From Sneathiella glossodoripedis JCM 23214 (lineage in GTDB: Bacteria > Pseudomonadota > Alphaproteobacteria > Sneathiellales > Sneathiellaceae), in assembly GCF_000616095.1 (NCBI RefSeq), contig NZ_BAMS01000001.1, positions 496,001 to 560,000 on the forward strand: 64,000 nt of DNA, written 5' to 3'. Made by a program: the position numbers and the translations under genes. A model generated the notes under the pieces. It had not been told where the DNA came from and did not search any database. It worked only from the letters and a program-made list of their open reading frames with translations. Positions 25,977 through 35,439 of this stretch are shown here, in pieces; positions within the stretch are counted from its first letter, which is position 1; each line of letters opens with the position of its first letter.

Positions 25977-27299
25977 CTACAGGTAGGGGTCTGCCTTTTC
26001 AAGCTGGCTGCGAGGCCATTCCACCGCCACTCGAGCACCACCATCGAGCTGATTTCCGAGGGAGAGATGACCCCCGGTATGCTTGATCAGCATATCAGCG
26101 ATAAAAACTCCCAGGCCCATACCCCCCTTGCCTGCACGGCTTGACGTATAGGGCTCCCCCAATCGGTCAAGTATTTCGTCACTAAAACCAGGGCCGTCAT
26201 CCTGAATAATGATTTCTACCCGGCGTTCTGACCAATTCAGTGTAATATCCACAGCTTGCTTGCAGAATTCACCCGCATTGCTCACCAGGTTGCCGAGCCC
26301 ATAGAGGAGTTCAGGAGTTGCAAACAGGCTGGGCTGCGTTTTGGGATCCCCAACGTTATGAATTCTGAAGGTTGCGTGAGGAGCAGACTGTTTTTCAACA
26401 ACCAATTCCATCAGGCTTTGCAGTGGCAGATAATTATGATGGGCGTCATTTTGCAAAAATCGGCTGGTATCTGGTTTAGTGGAGAGTTGTTCCAGCACCT
26501 CTCTGCATTTACGGGCCTGATCATACAGGAGGCGAGCATCTTCTGCATGGTCACTTCCTTCAGTGAATTCTTTGGACAATTCTTCGGATACAAGAAGAAT
26601 GGTATTAAGCGGTGTTCCCAGTTCATGGGCTGCGGCTGCAGCGATCCCGCCTATAGCTGAGAGTTGCTGTTCTCTTGCGAGGGCAAATCTTGCAGCGGTA
26701 AGAGCTTCGGTCATTCGCTGACTATCCTTGGAAATACGCCATGCATAAATGGACAGAAACACCGTTCCCAATACAAGGGCGGACCAGATCGCGAATATAT
26801 AGGTGTTCGAGAGGCGGATCTCACCTTCTGGCAGTGGAAGCGGTTCATGAACAAGCGCCAGCATAGTTACTGCTATGATGGTTGTTAAACCCAGAAAAAC
26901 GGTCCCCTTCAAGGAGAGGTTTGTCGCGGAAATTGTGACAGGAACCAGAAACAGGAGTGAAAACGGGTTGGTTAGTCCGCCGGTCAGATACAATAAACCC
27001 GTAAGCTGCAATGCATCGTAAAACAGATATAAAATTGCTCCTCGGTCCGAGAGGCGTGTCGCAGGGCGGGAGCTCAAAGTGACCAGAATATTGAGAAGGG
27101 CGCTGGAACTTACCAGCAGGACCGCGGGAACAATTGGCAGTTCATACCCTAAAAATACGTGAACAAGAAGAAGGGCAAATGCCTGCCCCAACACAGCAAG
27201 CCAGCGAATATAGACCAATGACTGAAGACGTACACCGCGTGATGCGTTCAGGATGTTTGTATCAGATGCGCCCTGATCCGCGAGAGTTGCTGCAACCAT
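25977..27299 (-). CDS. regB: Redox sensor histidine kinase RegB/PrrB/ActS
   Basis: RegB is a membrane kinase that senses quinone pool and thiol redox state. The 440-residue protein has about six N-terminal membrane segments, the ubiquinone-site motif GGLTNPFS (107-114), and the H-box AAAAHELGTPLNT with H225. The redox-active cysteine KCREVL falls at residue 265, the position known in Rhodobacter RegB. An HATPase domain with N and G boxes (NLVSNAGEF, DDGPGFS, GMGLGVF) ends it. No senC/sco gene lies between regB and regA, unlike in Rhodobacter. Confidence 0.93.
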   Translation of the reverse strand: MVAATLADQGASDTNILNASRGVRLQSLVYIRWLAVLGQAFALLLVHVFLGYELPIVPAVLLVSSSALLNILVTLSSRPATRLSDRGAILYLFYDALQLTGLLYLTGGLTNPFSLLFLVPVTISATNLSLKGTVFLGLTTIIAVTMLALVHEPLPLPEGEIRLSNTYIFAIWSALVLGTVFLSIYAWRISKDSQRMTEALTAARFALAREQQLSAIGGIAAAAAHELGTPLNTILLVSEELSKEFTEGSDHAEDARLLYDQARKCREVLEQLSTKPDTSRFLQNDAHHNYLPLQSLMELVVEKQSAPHATFRIHNVGDPKTQPSLFATPELLYGLGNLVSNAGEFCKQAVDITLNWSERRVEIIIQDDGPGFSDEILDRLGEPYTSSRAGKGGMGLGVFIADMLIKHTGGHLSLGNQLDGGARVAVEWPRSQLEKADPYL

Positions 27300-27326
27300 T
27301 ACCCTAACATAGCCAAGCCCTGATCG

Positions 27327-28372
27327 TCAGTTCAGTTTCCGGCTTTCTCCAATACTCATTATCCAGATATTTTCCGGATCATATCCTTCTTTGGTAGCTG
27401 CTTGCAAGAAGCGTCCGGGAGGTTCAAACAAAGGCTCATCCGTAAGCCGGACCGTTCCCCAGTGCATACCGACAATCGTTTTAGCTTTGACATCCTGAGC
27501 GATTTTTACGGCTTCTTCGGGGGTTGTGTGGTGCGCCTTCATGATAGCCCTCGGCTCATAAGCACCAATACCGACCAATGTATAGTCAAAAGGCCCTTCA
27601 AGTTTGCCTATTTCTTTAAAGAGTGGGCCGTAGCCGGTGTCACCGGTGAAATAAATACTCGTAGCATCATGTTTGAAGGCAAAAGATGCCCACAATGTCT
27701 TGTTGCGGTCAAAAGGTGTTCTTTTTGACCAGTGTTGTGAAGGTAGGGCCGTAATTTGAATGTCATTTTCTTCAAATCGGTCCCACCAGTCCATTTCGAT
27801 AACGCGGGAAAAACCTCGCTTTTTGAAATAATTACCCAGACGCAGAGGAACAATGACAGTAATATCGGATTTACCCTGTATTGCGCGTATAGTGCGCGCA
27901 TCAAGATGATCATAGTGGTTATGTGACAGGACAAGATAATCCAGAGGTGGTAAGTCAGACAGGCGTATGCAGGATCGACAAATCGCTTGGGCCCGGCAAA
28001 TGGAAAAGGGGATGCGTAAGGCGAAAGATAAGGATCTGTCAGGATTGTCTTTCCATTAATGCGCAGTAAAAAGCAGGCCTGCCCCAGCCATGTGGCACAA
28101 TCTGTCTCAGAAGCATGAAACGCACGCATTTTCGCAGCGGCATCATCAGGATTTAGGACGTGACCATCGGGAATAGTAATCCGTTCCCTGCTATAGCCGA
28201 TCATGCGCCAGATAAATGACAAATATGTTTTTCGGGAGGGTTTAGTAATCTCAGGGTTGGGCAGGTTTGAAAATCGCTTCCCATTAAAGGGTGCTTTCGT
28301 TTGAGCGGTTTCAGTGTGATGCCGTGTACTTTTTTTAAGCACAGATATGCTTCCTTTCGCCCTTTTTCCCAA
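27327..28372 (-). pseudogene. Metallo-beta-lactamase-fold hydrolase (NAPE-PLD/UlaG-like), frame broken
   Basis: The N-terminal part (WLGQACFLLRINGKTILTDP, then GPKRFVDPA) is in one frame from the ATG at 28372. At 27965-27970 the sequence shifts, and RLSDLPPLDYLVLSHNHYDHLD with the HxHxDH zinc motif continues in another frame up to 27327. Later ligands include TGDTGYG and MHWGT. One extra A in GCATAC gives DPAIRLSD and a protein of about 349 residues, a normal length for this RomA/NAPE-PLD-like family. Such enzymes cleave phospholipid or other phosphodiesters, but the substrate here is unknown. It lies 27 bases upstream of regB. Confidence 0.82.
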
Positions 28373-28555
28373 AGGGGCAGTTTCACTTCTTAATTACGTC
28401 ACATTTATGAGTTTGATAGAGAAAAGCAACGATAAACGTGTATTTGAGGCCCGATAGATGGAATTGTTTAATGTACAATGACGTTAAACTCGGGCAATAA
28501 TTCGCGTCATGTGAGTTCAGGCAATTTCTTTTGACAACTCCTTCAGGGGGATAAA

Positions 28556-29260
28556 ATGCTTTTAAAATGGGTACAGGCGTTTAAAAAATATGTAGTCGGC
28601 GGGTTTGCGGGTCTGTTGATCCTGCTACCTTTTGGCCACGCAGTTGCCAGTAGCGAACAACAGCAGCTGGTGGACAAGGCAAAGTTGACGGTGGAAGCGC
28701 TGCAAAACCAGTCCGAAATGGAACAGTTTCGCAAATTGCTGGCTGTTTCAAAAGGCGTAGTGATTTTCCCGCAGTTTTTGAAGGCGGGCTTTATTGTGGG
28801 TGGTGCCGGCGGTACAGGTGTTCTGCTGGCCCGCAATAAAGAAGGTAGCTGGAGTTCACCGGCCTTTTATACGATGGGTCAGGCGAGCGTTGGGCTGCAG
28901 ATTGGTGCCGAGGCGAAGGAACTTGTCTTGCTTATCATGACTGACAAAGGCATGGACGCCATTATCAAAAATCAGGTGAAGCTCGGGGGTGACCTTAGCG
29001 CCGCGGTTGGGCCGGTTGGCAAAAATATCGGTGCATCCAGCACAACAAACATGGATGTGGACGTATTTTCCTTTGCCAAAACTGCTGGGCTGTTCATTGG
29101 CGCTTCAGTAGAGGGCTCATTACTGGATGCGAAAGATGACTGGCAGGAAGCTTATTATGGCAAGCCGGTAACCGCACGGAATATCGTTATTCTCAGAAGC
29201 GTTGATAGCCCCGCTGCAAGCGCACTTAAAAATGCATTGAAAGCAGCAGAGGCTCCTTAA
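28556..29260 (+). CDS. SYLF (YSC84)-domain lipid-binding protein
   Basis: The 234-residue protein has a signal sequence (about 1-31) and a SYLF domain (about 55-232) with KGVVIFPQFLKAGFIVGGAGGTGVLL and YTMGQASVGLQIGAEAKELVLLIM. SYLF domains bind phosphoinositides in eukaryotes, and the bacterial secreted forms have no settled role. A good ribosome site (CAGGGGG) precedes the ATG. It converges with the ankyrin-repeat gene six bases away. Confidence 0.87.
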   Translation: MLLKWVQAFKKYVVGGFAGLLILLPFGHAVASSEQQQLVDKAKLTVEALQNQSEMEQFRKLLAVSKGVVIFPQFLKAGFIVGGAGGTGVLLARNKEGSWSSPAFYTMGQASVGLQIGAEAKELVLLIMTDKGMDAIIKNQVKLGGDLSAAVGPVGKNIGASSTTNMDVDVFSFAKTAGLFIGASVEGSLLDAKDDWQEAYYGKPVTARNIVILRSVDSPAASALKNALKAAEAP

Positions 29261-29266
29261 AGTAGA

Positions 29267-29809
29267 TTATTGGGGAAGCGCCAGAAGTTTTTCGACTGAA
29301 CGGTTGCGATTTTCCCTTGCATGATCCAGAGCTGTCCGGCCGGTAAAGTCGGTCAGCTCCTTATCCGCATTAAACTGAAGAAGTAATTTCGCAACATCAA
29401 GATGTCCCTCCTGAGCGGCCTTAATCAGCGGGGATTCCCCTTTGTTATTCACGTCATTAACATTCGCTCCGGCCTGCAGGAGTATTTCCACAATTTCGGG
29501 ATGATTTTGCGAGACTGCATACATCAGTGTTGAATTTCCCAGCCTGTCAGTAAGATTTACATTCGCCTTGTTTCGAATGAGAACTTCAACCACGCTGGTG
29601 GAGCCAGCTTCGGCTGCACGGCTAATCAGCGGGACTTTGGAGCTGTCACGGATATTCACATTTTCCCGTTTTAACAGATAGGCTTCAACATTTTCGGAAT
29701 TGTTTTGCGCTGCAGCGTCGAAAACTTCATGCTCACCGAACAAAGAGGCAGCCTGTATATTGAAGCTTATCAATAACAGAAGCGCGAAAGTGGCTGAAAA
29801 CCTAATCAT
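29267..29809 (-). CDS. Secreted ankyrin-repeat protein
   Basis: This 180-residue protein has a signal peptide (about 1-20) and about four ankyrin repeats, visible as NVNIRDSSKVPLISRAAEAG, ANVNLTDRLGNSTLMYAV, ANVNDVNNKGESPLIKAAQEG and DKELTDFTGRTALDHARE. Ankyrin repeats mediate protein binding. The signal peptide places it in the periplasm or outside the cell. There is no catalytic domain and no partner gene that points to a target. Confidence 0.87.
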   Translation of the reverse strand: MIRFSATFALLLLISFNIQAASLFGEHEVFDAAAQNNSENVEAYLLKRENVNIRDSSKVPLISRAAEAGSTSVVEVLIRNKANVNLTDRLGNSTLMYAVSQNHPEIVEILLQAGANVNDVNNKGESPLIKAAQEGHLDVAKLLLQFNADKELTDFTGRTALDHARENRNRSVEKLLALPQ

Positions 29810-29979
29810 TGTGGACCCTTCTTATGAAAATTTTAAGAGAGTTTAGCAGTATACTGTTCGCGGTGGCAAACGTCATTAACCTTAGTGGCTGATTCGAGTT
29901 ATGTTGCAACGCAGCGAAATTCGGAGTATTATAACACCAATTAGTAATTTGTCTTTGTCAGTAGGATCGGAATATTTTG

Positions 29980-31203
29980 ATGCTGTATCAGTTCAACGAG
30001 TTACAACGACTGGCTCTCACACCCGTTCGAATGGCTGCTCAACTGCAGTCACAGATCCTGCGAAGTCCGTTCAACCCCCTGTCAGAGACTCCTCAGGCTA
30101 GAACACTTGCTGCGGCTTATGAATTGTTCTCTGAAACCACTCAATATCACGGGAAACCGGCATTTGGTTTGTATGAGACGGTTATTGATGGAAAGTCTGT
30201 TCCGGTTGCGGAACAAATAGTTCTTCGTTTGCCATTTGGTCAACTGAAGCGCTTCAACCGCGAAACAAAGAGGAAAGATCCCAAAATTCTCATGGTTGCA
30301 CCGATGTCTGGACATTTTGCAACCTTGCTCAGGGGCACAGTGGAGGCGATGATGCCCGAGCATGATGTTTATATCACAGATTGGCGGGATGCGTCTTCGG
30401 TACCCTTGAGCGAAGGCCGTTTTGATCTGGATGATTATATCGACTATTTGCGGAAATTCATGGAGTATCTGGGCCCCGATACCCATGTGATGGCCGTTTG
30501 CCAGCCGGGAGTTCCGGTCTTGGCGGCGATTGCATTGATGTCGGAAGACAAAGACCCCAACACACCAAAATCAATGACCTTGATGGGCAGTCCCATTGAT
30601 ACGCGCCGGCATCCGACAGTGCCTTGTAAACTGGCCATGGATCATTCGCTCGACTGGTTTGAGCGGACGGTTATCTATCATGTTCCCGTTGGCTATCCAG
30701 GTGCGTTTCGCAGGGTATATCCCGGCTTTTTACAATTGGGTGGTTTTGTCTCCATGAATTTGGAGCGGCACATGGACGCCCATTTGCAGCAGTTTAATCA
30801 CCTGATAGAAGGGGATGGCGACAGCGCAGAAAAGCACCGGGAATTTTATTCCGAATATAATGCTGTTATGGATCTGACAGCGGAATACTACCTGCAAACC
30901 ATCGAAACAGTGTTTCAAAAACAATCCCTTGCCAAGGGCGAAATGATGTATCGAGGCACACGTCTTGTAGATACGGGTGCCATTGAAAAAACGGCTCTGA
31001 TGACGGTTGAAGGTGAATTGGATGATATATCCGGTATTGGTCAGACTGTAGCGGCACATGATTTGTGTGTGAATTTGCCCGATAGCATGAAGACTCATTA
31101 TGAGCAAAAGGGTGTCGGTCATTACGGCGTGTTTAACGGATCCAGATTTCGTAAGCATATTGCACCGCGCATTGGCAAATTCATAAAAAAACATAATAAT
31201 TAG
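29980..31203 (+). CDS. phaZ: Intracellular polyhydroxyalkanoate depolymerase
   Basis: PhaZ mobilises stored polyhydroxybutyrate granules. The 407-residue protein has the intracellular PhaZ pattern: MLYQFNELQR at the start, then MVAPMSGHFATLLRGTV, YITDWRDA, and the nucleophile Cys174 in VCQPGVP where a lipase-box Ser would be. A C-terminal His lies in GVGHYGVFNG. The ATG at 29980 is chosen over the TTG one codon earlier. No PHA synthase gene is in the window, so it is a stand-alone locus here. Confidence 0.93.
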   Translation: MLYQFNELQRLALTPVRMAAQLQSQILRSPFNPLSETPQARTLAAAYELFSETTQYHGKPAFGLYETVIDGKSVPVAEQIVLRLPFGQLKRFNRETKRKDPKILMVAPMSGHFATLLRGTVEAMMPEHDVYITDWRDASSVPLSEGRFDLDDYIDYLRKFMEYLGPDTHVMAVCQPGVPVLAAIALMSEDKDPNTPKSMTLMGSPIDTRRHPTVPCKLAMDHSLDWFERTVIYHVPVGYPGAFRRVYPGFLQLGGFVSMNLERHMDAHLQQFNHLIEGDGDSAEKHREFYSEYNAVMDLTAEYYLQTIETVFQKQSLAKGEMMYRGTRLVDTGAIEKTALMTVEGELDDISGIGQTVAAHDLCVNLPDSMKTHYEQKGVGHYGVFNGSRFRKHIAPRIGKFIKKHNN

Positions 31204-31230
31204 CCCCTGTTCGTCAGGAGCCTGAATATT

Positions 31231-31680
31231 GTGAATGAAAAGCCTTTTTGGGAGACAACCCCACTGGATGAGATGACCCTTGAGCAGTGGGAGTCCTTGT
31301 GTGATGGATGTGCGAAATGCTGCCTTTTAAAGCTGGAAGATGAGGATACAGGTGAAATCGCCTATACGGATGTAGCTTGCAGGCAATTGGATATTGGTAA
31401 TTGTCGATGCGCAAATTATGAGCAGCGGGCCATTCTGGTACCAGATTGTGTAACCATGACCCCGAAAATTGTTCCGCAACTGGGATGGATGCCAAAAACC
31501 TGTGCCTATCGCCGTTTGTCAGAGGGTAAGCCACTTCCCTGGTGGCATCCATTGGTCTCAGGCTCTTCAGAAACGGTTCATGAAGCAGGTATATCGGCTC
31601 GAGGGAGAGTGGTATCCGAGCGCAAAGCTGGTGATCTGGAAGACCATATTGTGGACTGGCCGGAGGAGGATTTTTCCTGA
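31231..31680 (+). CDS. YcgN/UPF0260 cysteine cluster protein
   Basis: A 149-residue protein of the YcgN family with many conserved cysteines: CDGCAKCCLLKL, ACRQLDIGNCRCANY and PDCVT, plus the KTCAYR segment. The cysteine pattern suggests a metal or Fe-S site, but the function is unknown. GTG at 31231 follows AGGAG by nine bases. Its TGA stop overlaps the probable CTG start of the next gene, so the two are co-translated. Confidence 0.88.
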   Translation: MNEKPFWETTPLDEMTLEQWESLCDGCAKCCLLKLEDEDTGEIAYTDVACRQLDIGNCRCANYEQRAILVPDCVTMTPKIVPQLGWMPKTCAYRRLSEGKPLPWWHPLVSGSSETVHEAGISARGRVVSERKAGDLEDHIVDWPEEDFS

Positions 31681-32420
31681 AATTTGGACGATTGAGACAA
31701 CCTGCCATAGAACGGTCGGAAAAAGAGCAGCTTCGTCTACCGATATCAGGCCGAATTGTTCCTTTGCAATTTACGCCGTCATCCCGAGGTAAGCGCCTGA
31801 AGTTGAAAGTTCGCGCATCTGGCTTGGTTGAAGTCTCTCTTCCAAAGCGTGTAACGATGGAGGCCGCGCGGAAATTTGTTCGCTCTGAACTGAATTGGAT
31901 TGAAGGGGTTTTTGAAAATATTGAACCACCTGTCAAATTCGAAGAAGGCGCGGTTGTTCCAATTCGCGGAAAAGACCATCGGATCTGTCATCAGGCGCAG
32001 AGTGGAGCACCGGTTTCAATCGAAACGGGGGTGATTTTTGTATCTGGCGGCAAAGAGCATCTAGCACGGCGCTTGACTGACTGGTTAAAGAAAAACGCCC
32101 GATCCCGAATTTCTGAGCGAGCTGAGTATTATGCTGCCAAAGCAGGTGTTCGCTATGGTCGTATCACGATTAGAGATCAGAAAAGTAGGTGGGGCAGCTG
32201 CTCATCAACTGGGAACTTGAACTTTTCCTGGCGACTGTATCTCATGCCCGATAAGGCGCTGGATTATGTTGTTGCGCATGAGATAGCTCACATAAGACAT
32301 ATGAATCACAGTCCTGAATTTTGGGCGCTAGTTGCTCGGATTTGTCCTCACATGGATGAAAGTCGGCGCTGGATGAAGAAAAATGCCGGTAGATTCCATA
32401 AATATAATGCAACTACTTAG
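31677..32420 (+). CDS. YgjP/DUF45-type zinc metalloprotease
   Basis: The 247-residue (or 242) protein has the zinc motif VAHEIAHIRHMNHSPEFW with HEIAH and the third ligand position downstream, typical of the YgjP-like M48-related family. Substrates are unknown. A CTG at 31677 is six bases after GGAGGAGGA, and a TTG at 31692 lacks such a site, so I prefer 31677, which gives the start MKFGRLRQPA. It overlaps the ycgN stop. Confidence 0.83.
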   Translation: MKFGRLRQPAIERSEKEQLRLPISGRIVPLQFTPSSRGKRLKLKVRASGLVEVSLPKRVTMEAARKFVRSELNWIEGVFENIEPPVKFEEGAVVPIRGKDHRICHQAQSGAPVSIETGVIFVSGGKEHLARRLTDWLKKNARSRISERAEYYAAKAGVRYGRITIRDQKSRWGSCSSTGNLNFSWRLYLMPDKALDYVVAHEIAHIRHMNHSPEFWALVARICPHMDESRRWMKKNAGRFHKYNATT

Positions 32421-32455
32421 CGTAAAGTGTATAACTATGTTCTTGATTAAAGAAC

Positions 32456-33668
32456 ATGAGATTTATGGGACTTATTTCAAAAAGCAGCATTTTCTTGACA
32501 TGGTTTCTGGCAATGTCCGTCGCCCTTGGGCCGCTTGCAACGGATATGTACCTGCCTGCCTTCCCTTTGATCGGAGAAATTTTTGATGTCAATGCTTCTG
32601 TTGTTCAGTGGACACTTAGTATTTTTGTAATCGGGATTGCGGTGTTTCAGCTTGTTATCGGTCCAATTTCGGACAGATTTGGACGCAAAAATGTATTGAT
32701 TGCAGGACTGTTTATTTTCTCAGTATCCAGTCTTTTCGCGGCTCAGGCCAGTAGCATGACAGAGCTGATCATCGCGCGATTTCTACAAAGTATTGGTGTG
32801 TGTGTGGCTGTGGTCGTTCCCAGAGCATGATCCGGGATTTGTTTGAAAGGGAAATGTCCGCGCGGAAGTTGTCGCGTATGGGAACGATAATGGGTATTGC
32901 TCCTGCGATTGCACCGGTTCTGGGTGGGTATCTAACCGTTCACTATGGTTGGTATGCAGTATTTTTGTTCCTGTTTGGATATGGAATCCTGGCAATGGTG
33001 TTGACGACAGTTTTCTTACAGGAAAGTCTGGATCAAAAAGACAAGCATGCGACCCGCCCGTTGCAGGTGTTATCGAATTACCGGGAGTTGCTGAGCTCGC
33101 TACTTATTTGCAGTATGCCTGTACCGGAGCGTTTTGCTTCGCAGGTTTCTTCGCCTATATTTCGGCATCTTCATATGTGTTGATTAATCTGATGCAGGTG
33201 CCGGTTAGTCAATTTGGTTACTATTTTGGTGCTGTTGTGCTGGGTTATATCAGCGGCACGTTATTGGGACCCCGGCTTCTTCGGCTTAAGGGGCTTGATC
33301 AGGCGCTGAGGCTTGGAACCCTCTTGTCCCTGTTAGGTGGAATAACTGTTCTTGGGGTCGCCATTAACGGTGTTTTGAACCCTTTTCTGATTTGCCTGCC
33401 AATGTTCGTCTACAATATTGGGGTGGGAATAATTGTTCCGCAAAGCCAAGCGGCATCCATGCACCCCTTTCCTGAAAAAGCCGGGGCTGCTTCCGCTTTA
33501 AACGGTTTTCTCATGCTAGGTTTTTCTGCAATTATAGGACTGCTGGTCGCAAAATTCTATTCCGGTAGCGCTCTTCCCATGGGTATCGCAGTATTTTGTA
33601 TGGGGACGGTTTCCTTCGTGATCTGCCGGTTGAAAGTGAAAGCGATTGAGGTGGTCAAACAAGCCTGA
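32456..33668 (+). pseudogene. Bcr/CflA-type drug:H+ antiporter, two frame breaks
   Basis: The N-terminal part has ATDMYLPAFP, a motif of Bcr/CflA (MFS DHA1), and the loop motif GPISDRFGRKNVL. It stops at TGA 32828-32830 after VVVPRA, where MIRDLFEREMSARKLSRM continues in a second frame. At about 33091-33104 a further shift leads into YLQYACTGAFCFAGFFAYISASS and the rest of the C-terminal half. Each site needs one added base. The restored protein of about 404 residues has 12 membrane segments. Bcr/CflA pumps export drugs such as bicyclomycin. The break pattern is the same as in essential genes here, so it may be artefact. Confidence 0.82.
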
Positions 33669-33751
33669 ATTTTATCTCTTTCCGTTAGGTCAATCTTGTC
33701 AGCCGGTGTGAAATGCACCAAGCTACAGATCCAATAAATTAAGGATCTGTT

Positions 33752-35437
33752 ATGACAACTGCCCGACACCCCATGAGTGAAATGCCAACTCATTCGGTTG
33801 AAAATCAACCTGATATGATGGCTGACATAAATTATGCGCAAATTGATCCTGCATTTCTTGAAATGATACAGCGTGAAGGGGCTAGTTGGGCAAGCGATCA
33901 TATTCAAGGTTTTGGCAAAGTAATAGGTTCTGCAACGGTTCGGGATCTGGCGCGGCAAGCGGATCAGAAACCACCGGAAATTCGACCATTTGATCCATAT
34001 GGCAGGCGGTTGAATGAAGTTGAATTTCATCCGGCTTATCACCAGCTGATGAAACTTGCCATGAAGGCGGGAGTCCATAATTTTGCCTGGCGCCATGAAG
34101 GTAAAAGTGGCGCTCACGCAGCGCAGATTGCCCTTGCTTATTTGTTTAATCAGACAGAGGGCGGAGTGTCCTGCCCTATGGCGATGACTTACGCAGTCTA
34201 TCCTGCTTTGCAAACACAAAAAGATGTGTTTGACCCAATCAAAGACCTGCTTCTGTCTGCTGAGTATGACGAGAGGTCAATTCCTGTCCATGAAAAGACA
34301 GCCATGACGATGGGAATGTTTATGACAGAAAAACAAGGAGGATCGGATGTGCGTGCCAATACAACACGCGCTGTTCCAGCGGGTGACAAGAGCGGACCCG
34401 GTTCGGAATATCTGATAAATGGGCATAAGTGGTTCTGCTCAGCCCCTATGTCCGATGCATTTTTGGTTCTGGCGCAAGCAGAAAAGGGGATAAGCTGTTT
34501 TTATTTGCCGCGCTGGAAGGCCGATGGAAGTCGCAACAATCTGTTTATACAACGTCTGAAGGACAAGGTTGGAAATAAATCGAATGCCTCCAGCGAAATG
34601 GAGTTTGTTGATTGCCATGCCGTAATGGTTGGTGAAGAAGGCAGAGGCATACCCACAATCATAGAAATGGTTCAGCATACCAGGTTGTTTTGTATCATGG
34701 GCTCGGCGGCGATTATGCGGGCTGGGTTGGTGCACGCACTATATCATGTATCTCACAGGCGGGCATTTCAAAGAAGGTTGATTGATCAACCGCTTATGAG
34801 AGTACTTCTTGCTGATTTGGCAATGGAAAGTGAAGCGGCAGCGCAGGTTATGATGCGAGTCGCCGGAAGCTTTGACAGAGCCGCAAAGGATCCTTTGGAG
34901 GATGCGTATAAGCGTATTGTAACGGCAATTGGGAAATACTGGATATGCAAACGTGCACCCAATTTTTCTTATGAAGTCATGGAATGCCATGGTGGAATGG
35001 GATATGTGGAGGAAAATCCGCTTGGACGTTTATACCGGGAAAGTCCGGTAAACAGTATTTGGGAAGGTTCAGGTAATGTTATGTGCCTTGACGTTTTGAG
35101 AGCCATTGCCAGAGAGGGTGATGCATTTAAAAGGCTTTTAAATGATCTAGCAGAAGATTGCGGTTGGCACAAAGATTATGATCAGTCCCTTGATCGGGTG
35201 GTTACAGCTTTTGAAACGGGTCAACTCAGTGAGGCGCGGGCACGCTGGCTTACAGAGCAATTGGCTAAACTGATACAAACATCTTTGATGTATCGGCACG
35301 CCCCTGAAAATATTGCTCGCTGTTTTGCAGATACCCGACTAGGAGCCGAAGGGGGACATGTCTACGGATCACTATCCGAAGATGCACCGATCGATGACAT
35401 ACTTGAGCGGGCTGGTCTGTCCTACATTGGTTCGTAA
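33752..35437 (+). CDS. aidB: Acyl-CoA dehydrogenase, AidB family
   Basis: This 561-residue flavoprotein matches AidB, an adaptive-response acyl-CoA dehydrogenase relative that protects DNA from alkylation. Family features are the N-terminal QIDPAFLEMI region, MFMTEKQGGSDVRAN (FAD/substrate loop), NGHKWFCSAPMSDAFLVLAQ, and YEVMECHGGMGYVEENPLGRLYRESPVNSIWEGSGNV. The C-terminal extension is typical of AidB. Its TAA is two bases from the restored mrcA stop on the other strand. Confidence 0.92.
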   Translation: MTTARHPMSEMPTHSVENQPDMMADINYAQIDPAFLEMIQREGASWASDHIQGFGKVIGSATVRDLARQADQKPPEIRPFDPYGRRLNEVEFHPAYHQLMKLAMKAGVHNFAWRHEGKSGAHAAQIALAYLFNQTEGGVSCPMAMTYAVYPALQTQKDVFDPIKDLLLSAEYDERSIPVHEKTAMTMGMFMTEKQGGSDVRANTTRAVPAGDKSGPGSEYLINGHKWFCSAPMSDAFLVLAQAEKGISCFYLPRWKADGSRNNLFIQRLKDKVGNKSNASSEMEFVDCHAVMVGEEGRGIPTIIEMVQHTRLFCIMGSAAIMRAGLVHALYHVSHRRAFQRRLIDQPLMRVLLADLAMESEAAAQVMMRVAGSFDRAAKDPLEDAYKRIVTAIGKYWICKRAPNFSYEVMECHGGMGYVEENPLGRLYRESPVNSIWEGSGNVMCLDVLRAIAREGDAFKRLLNDLAEDCGWHKDYDQSLDRVVTAFETGQLSEARARWLTEQLAKLIQTSLMYRHAPENIARCFADTRLGAEGGHVYGSLSEDAPIDDILERAGLSYIGS

Positions 35438-35439
35438 CA

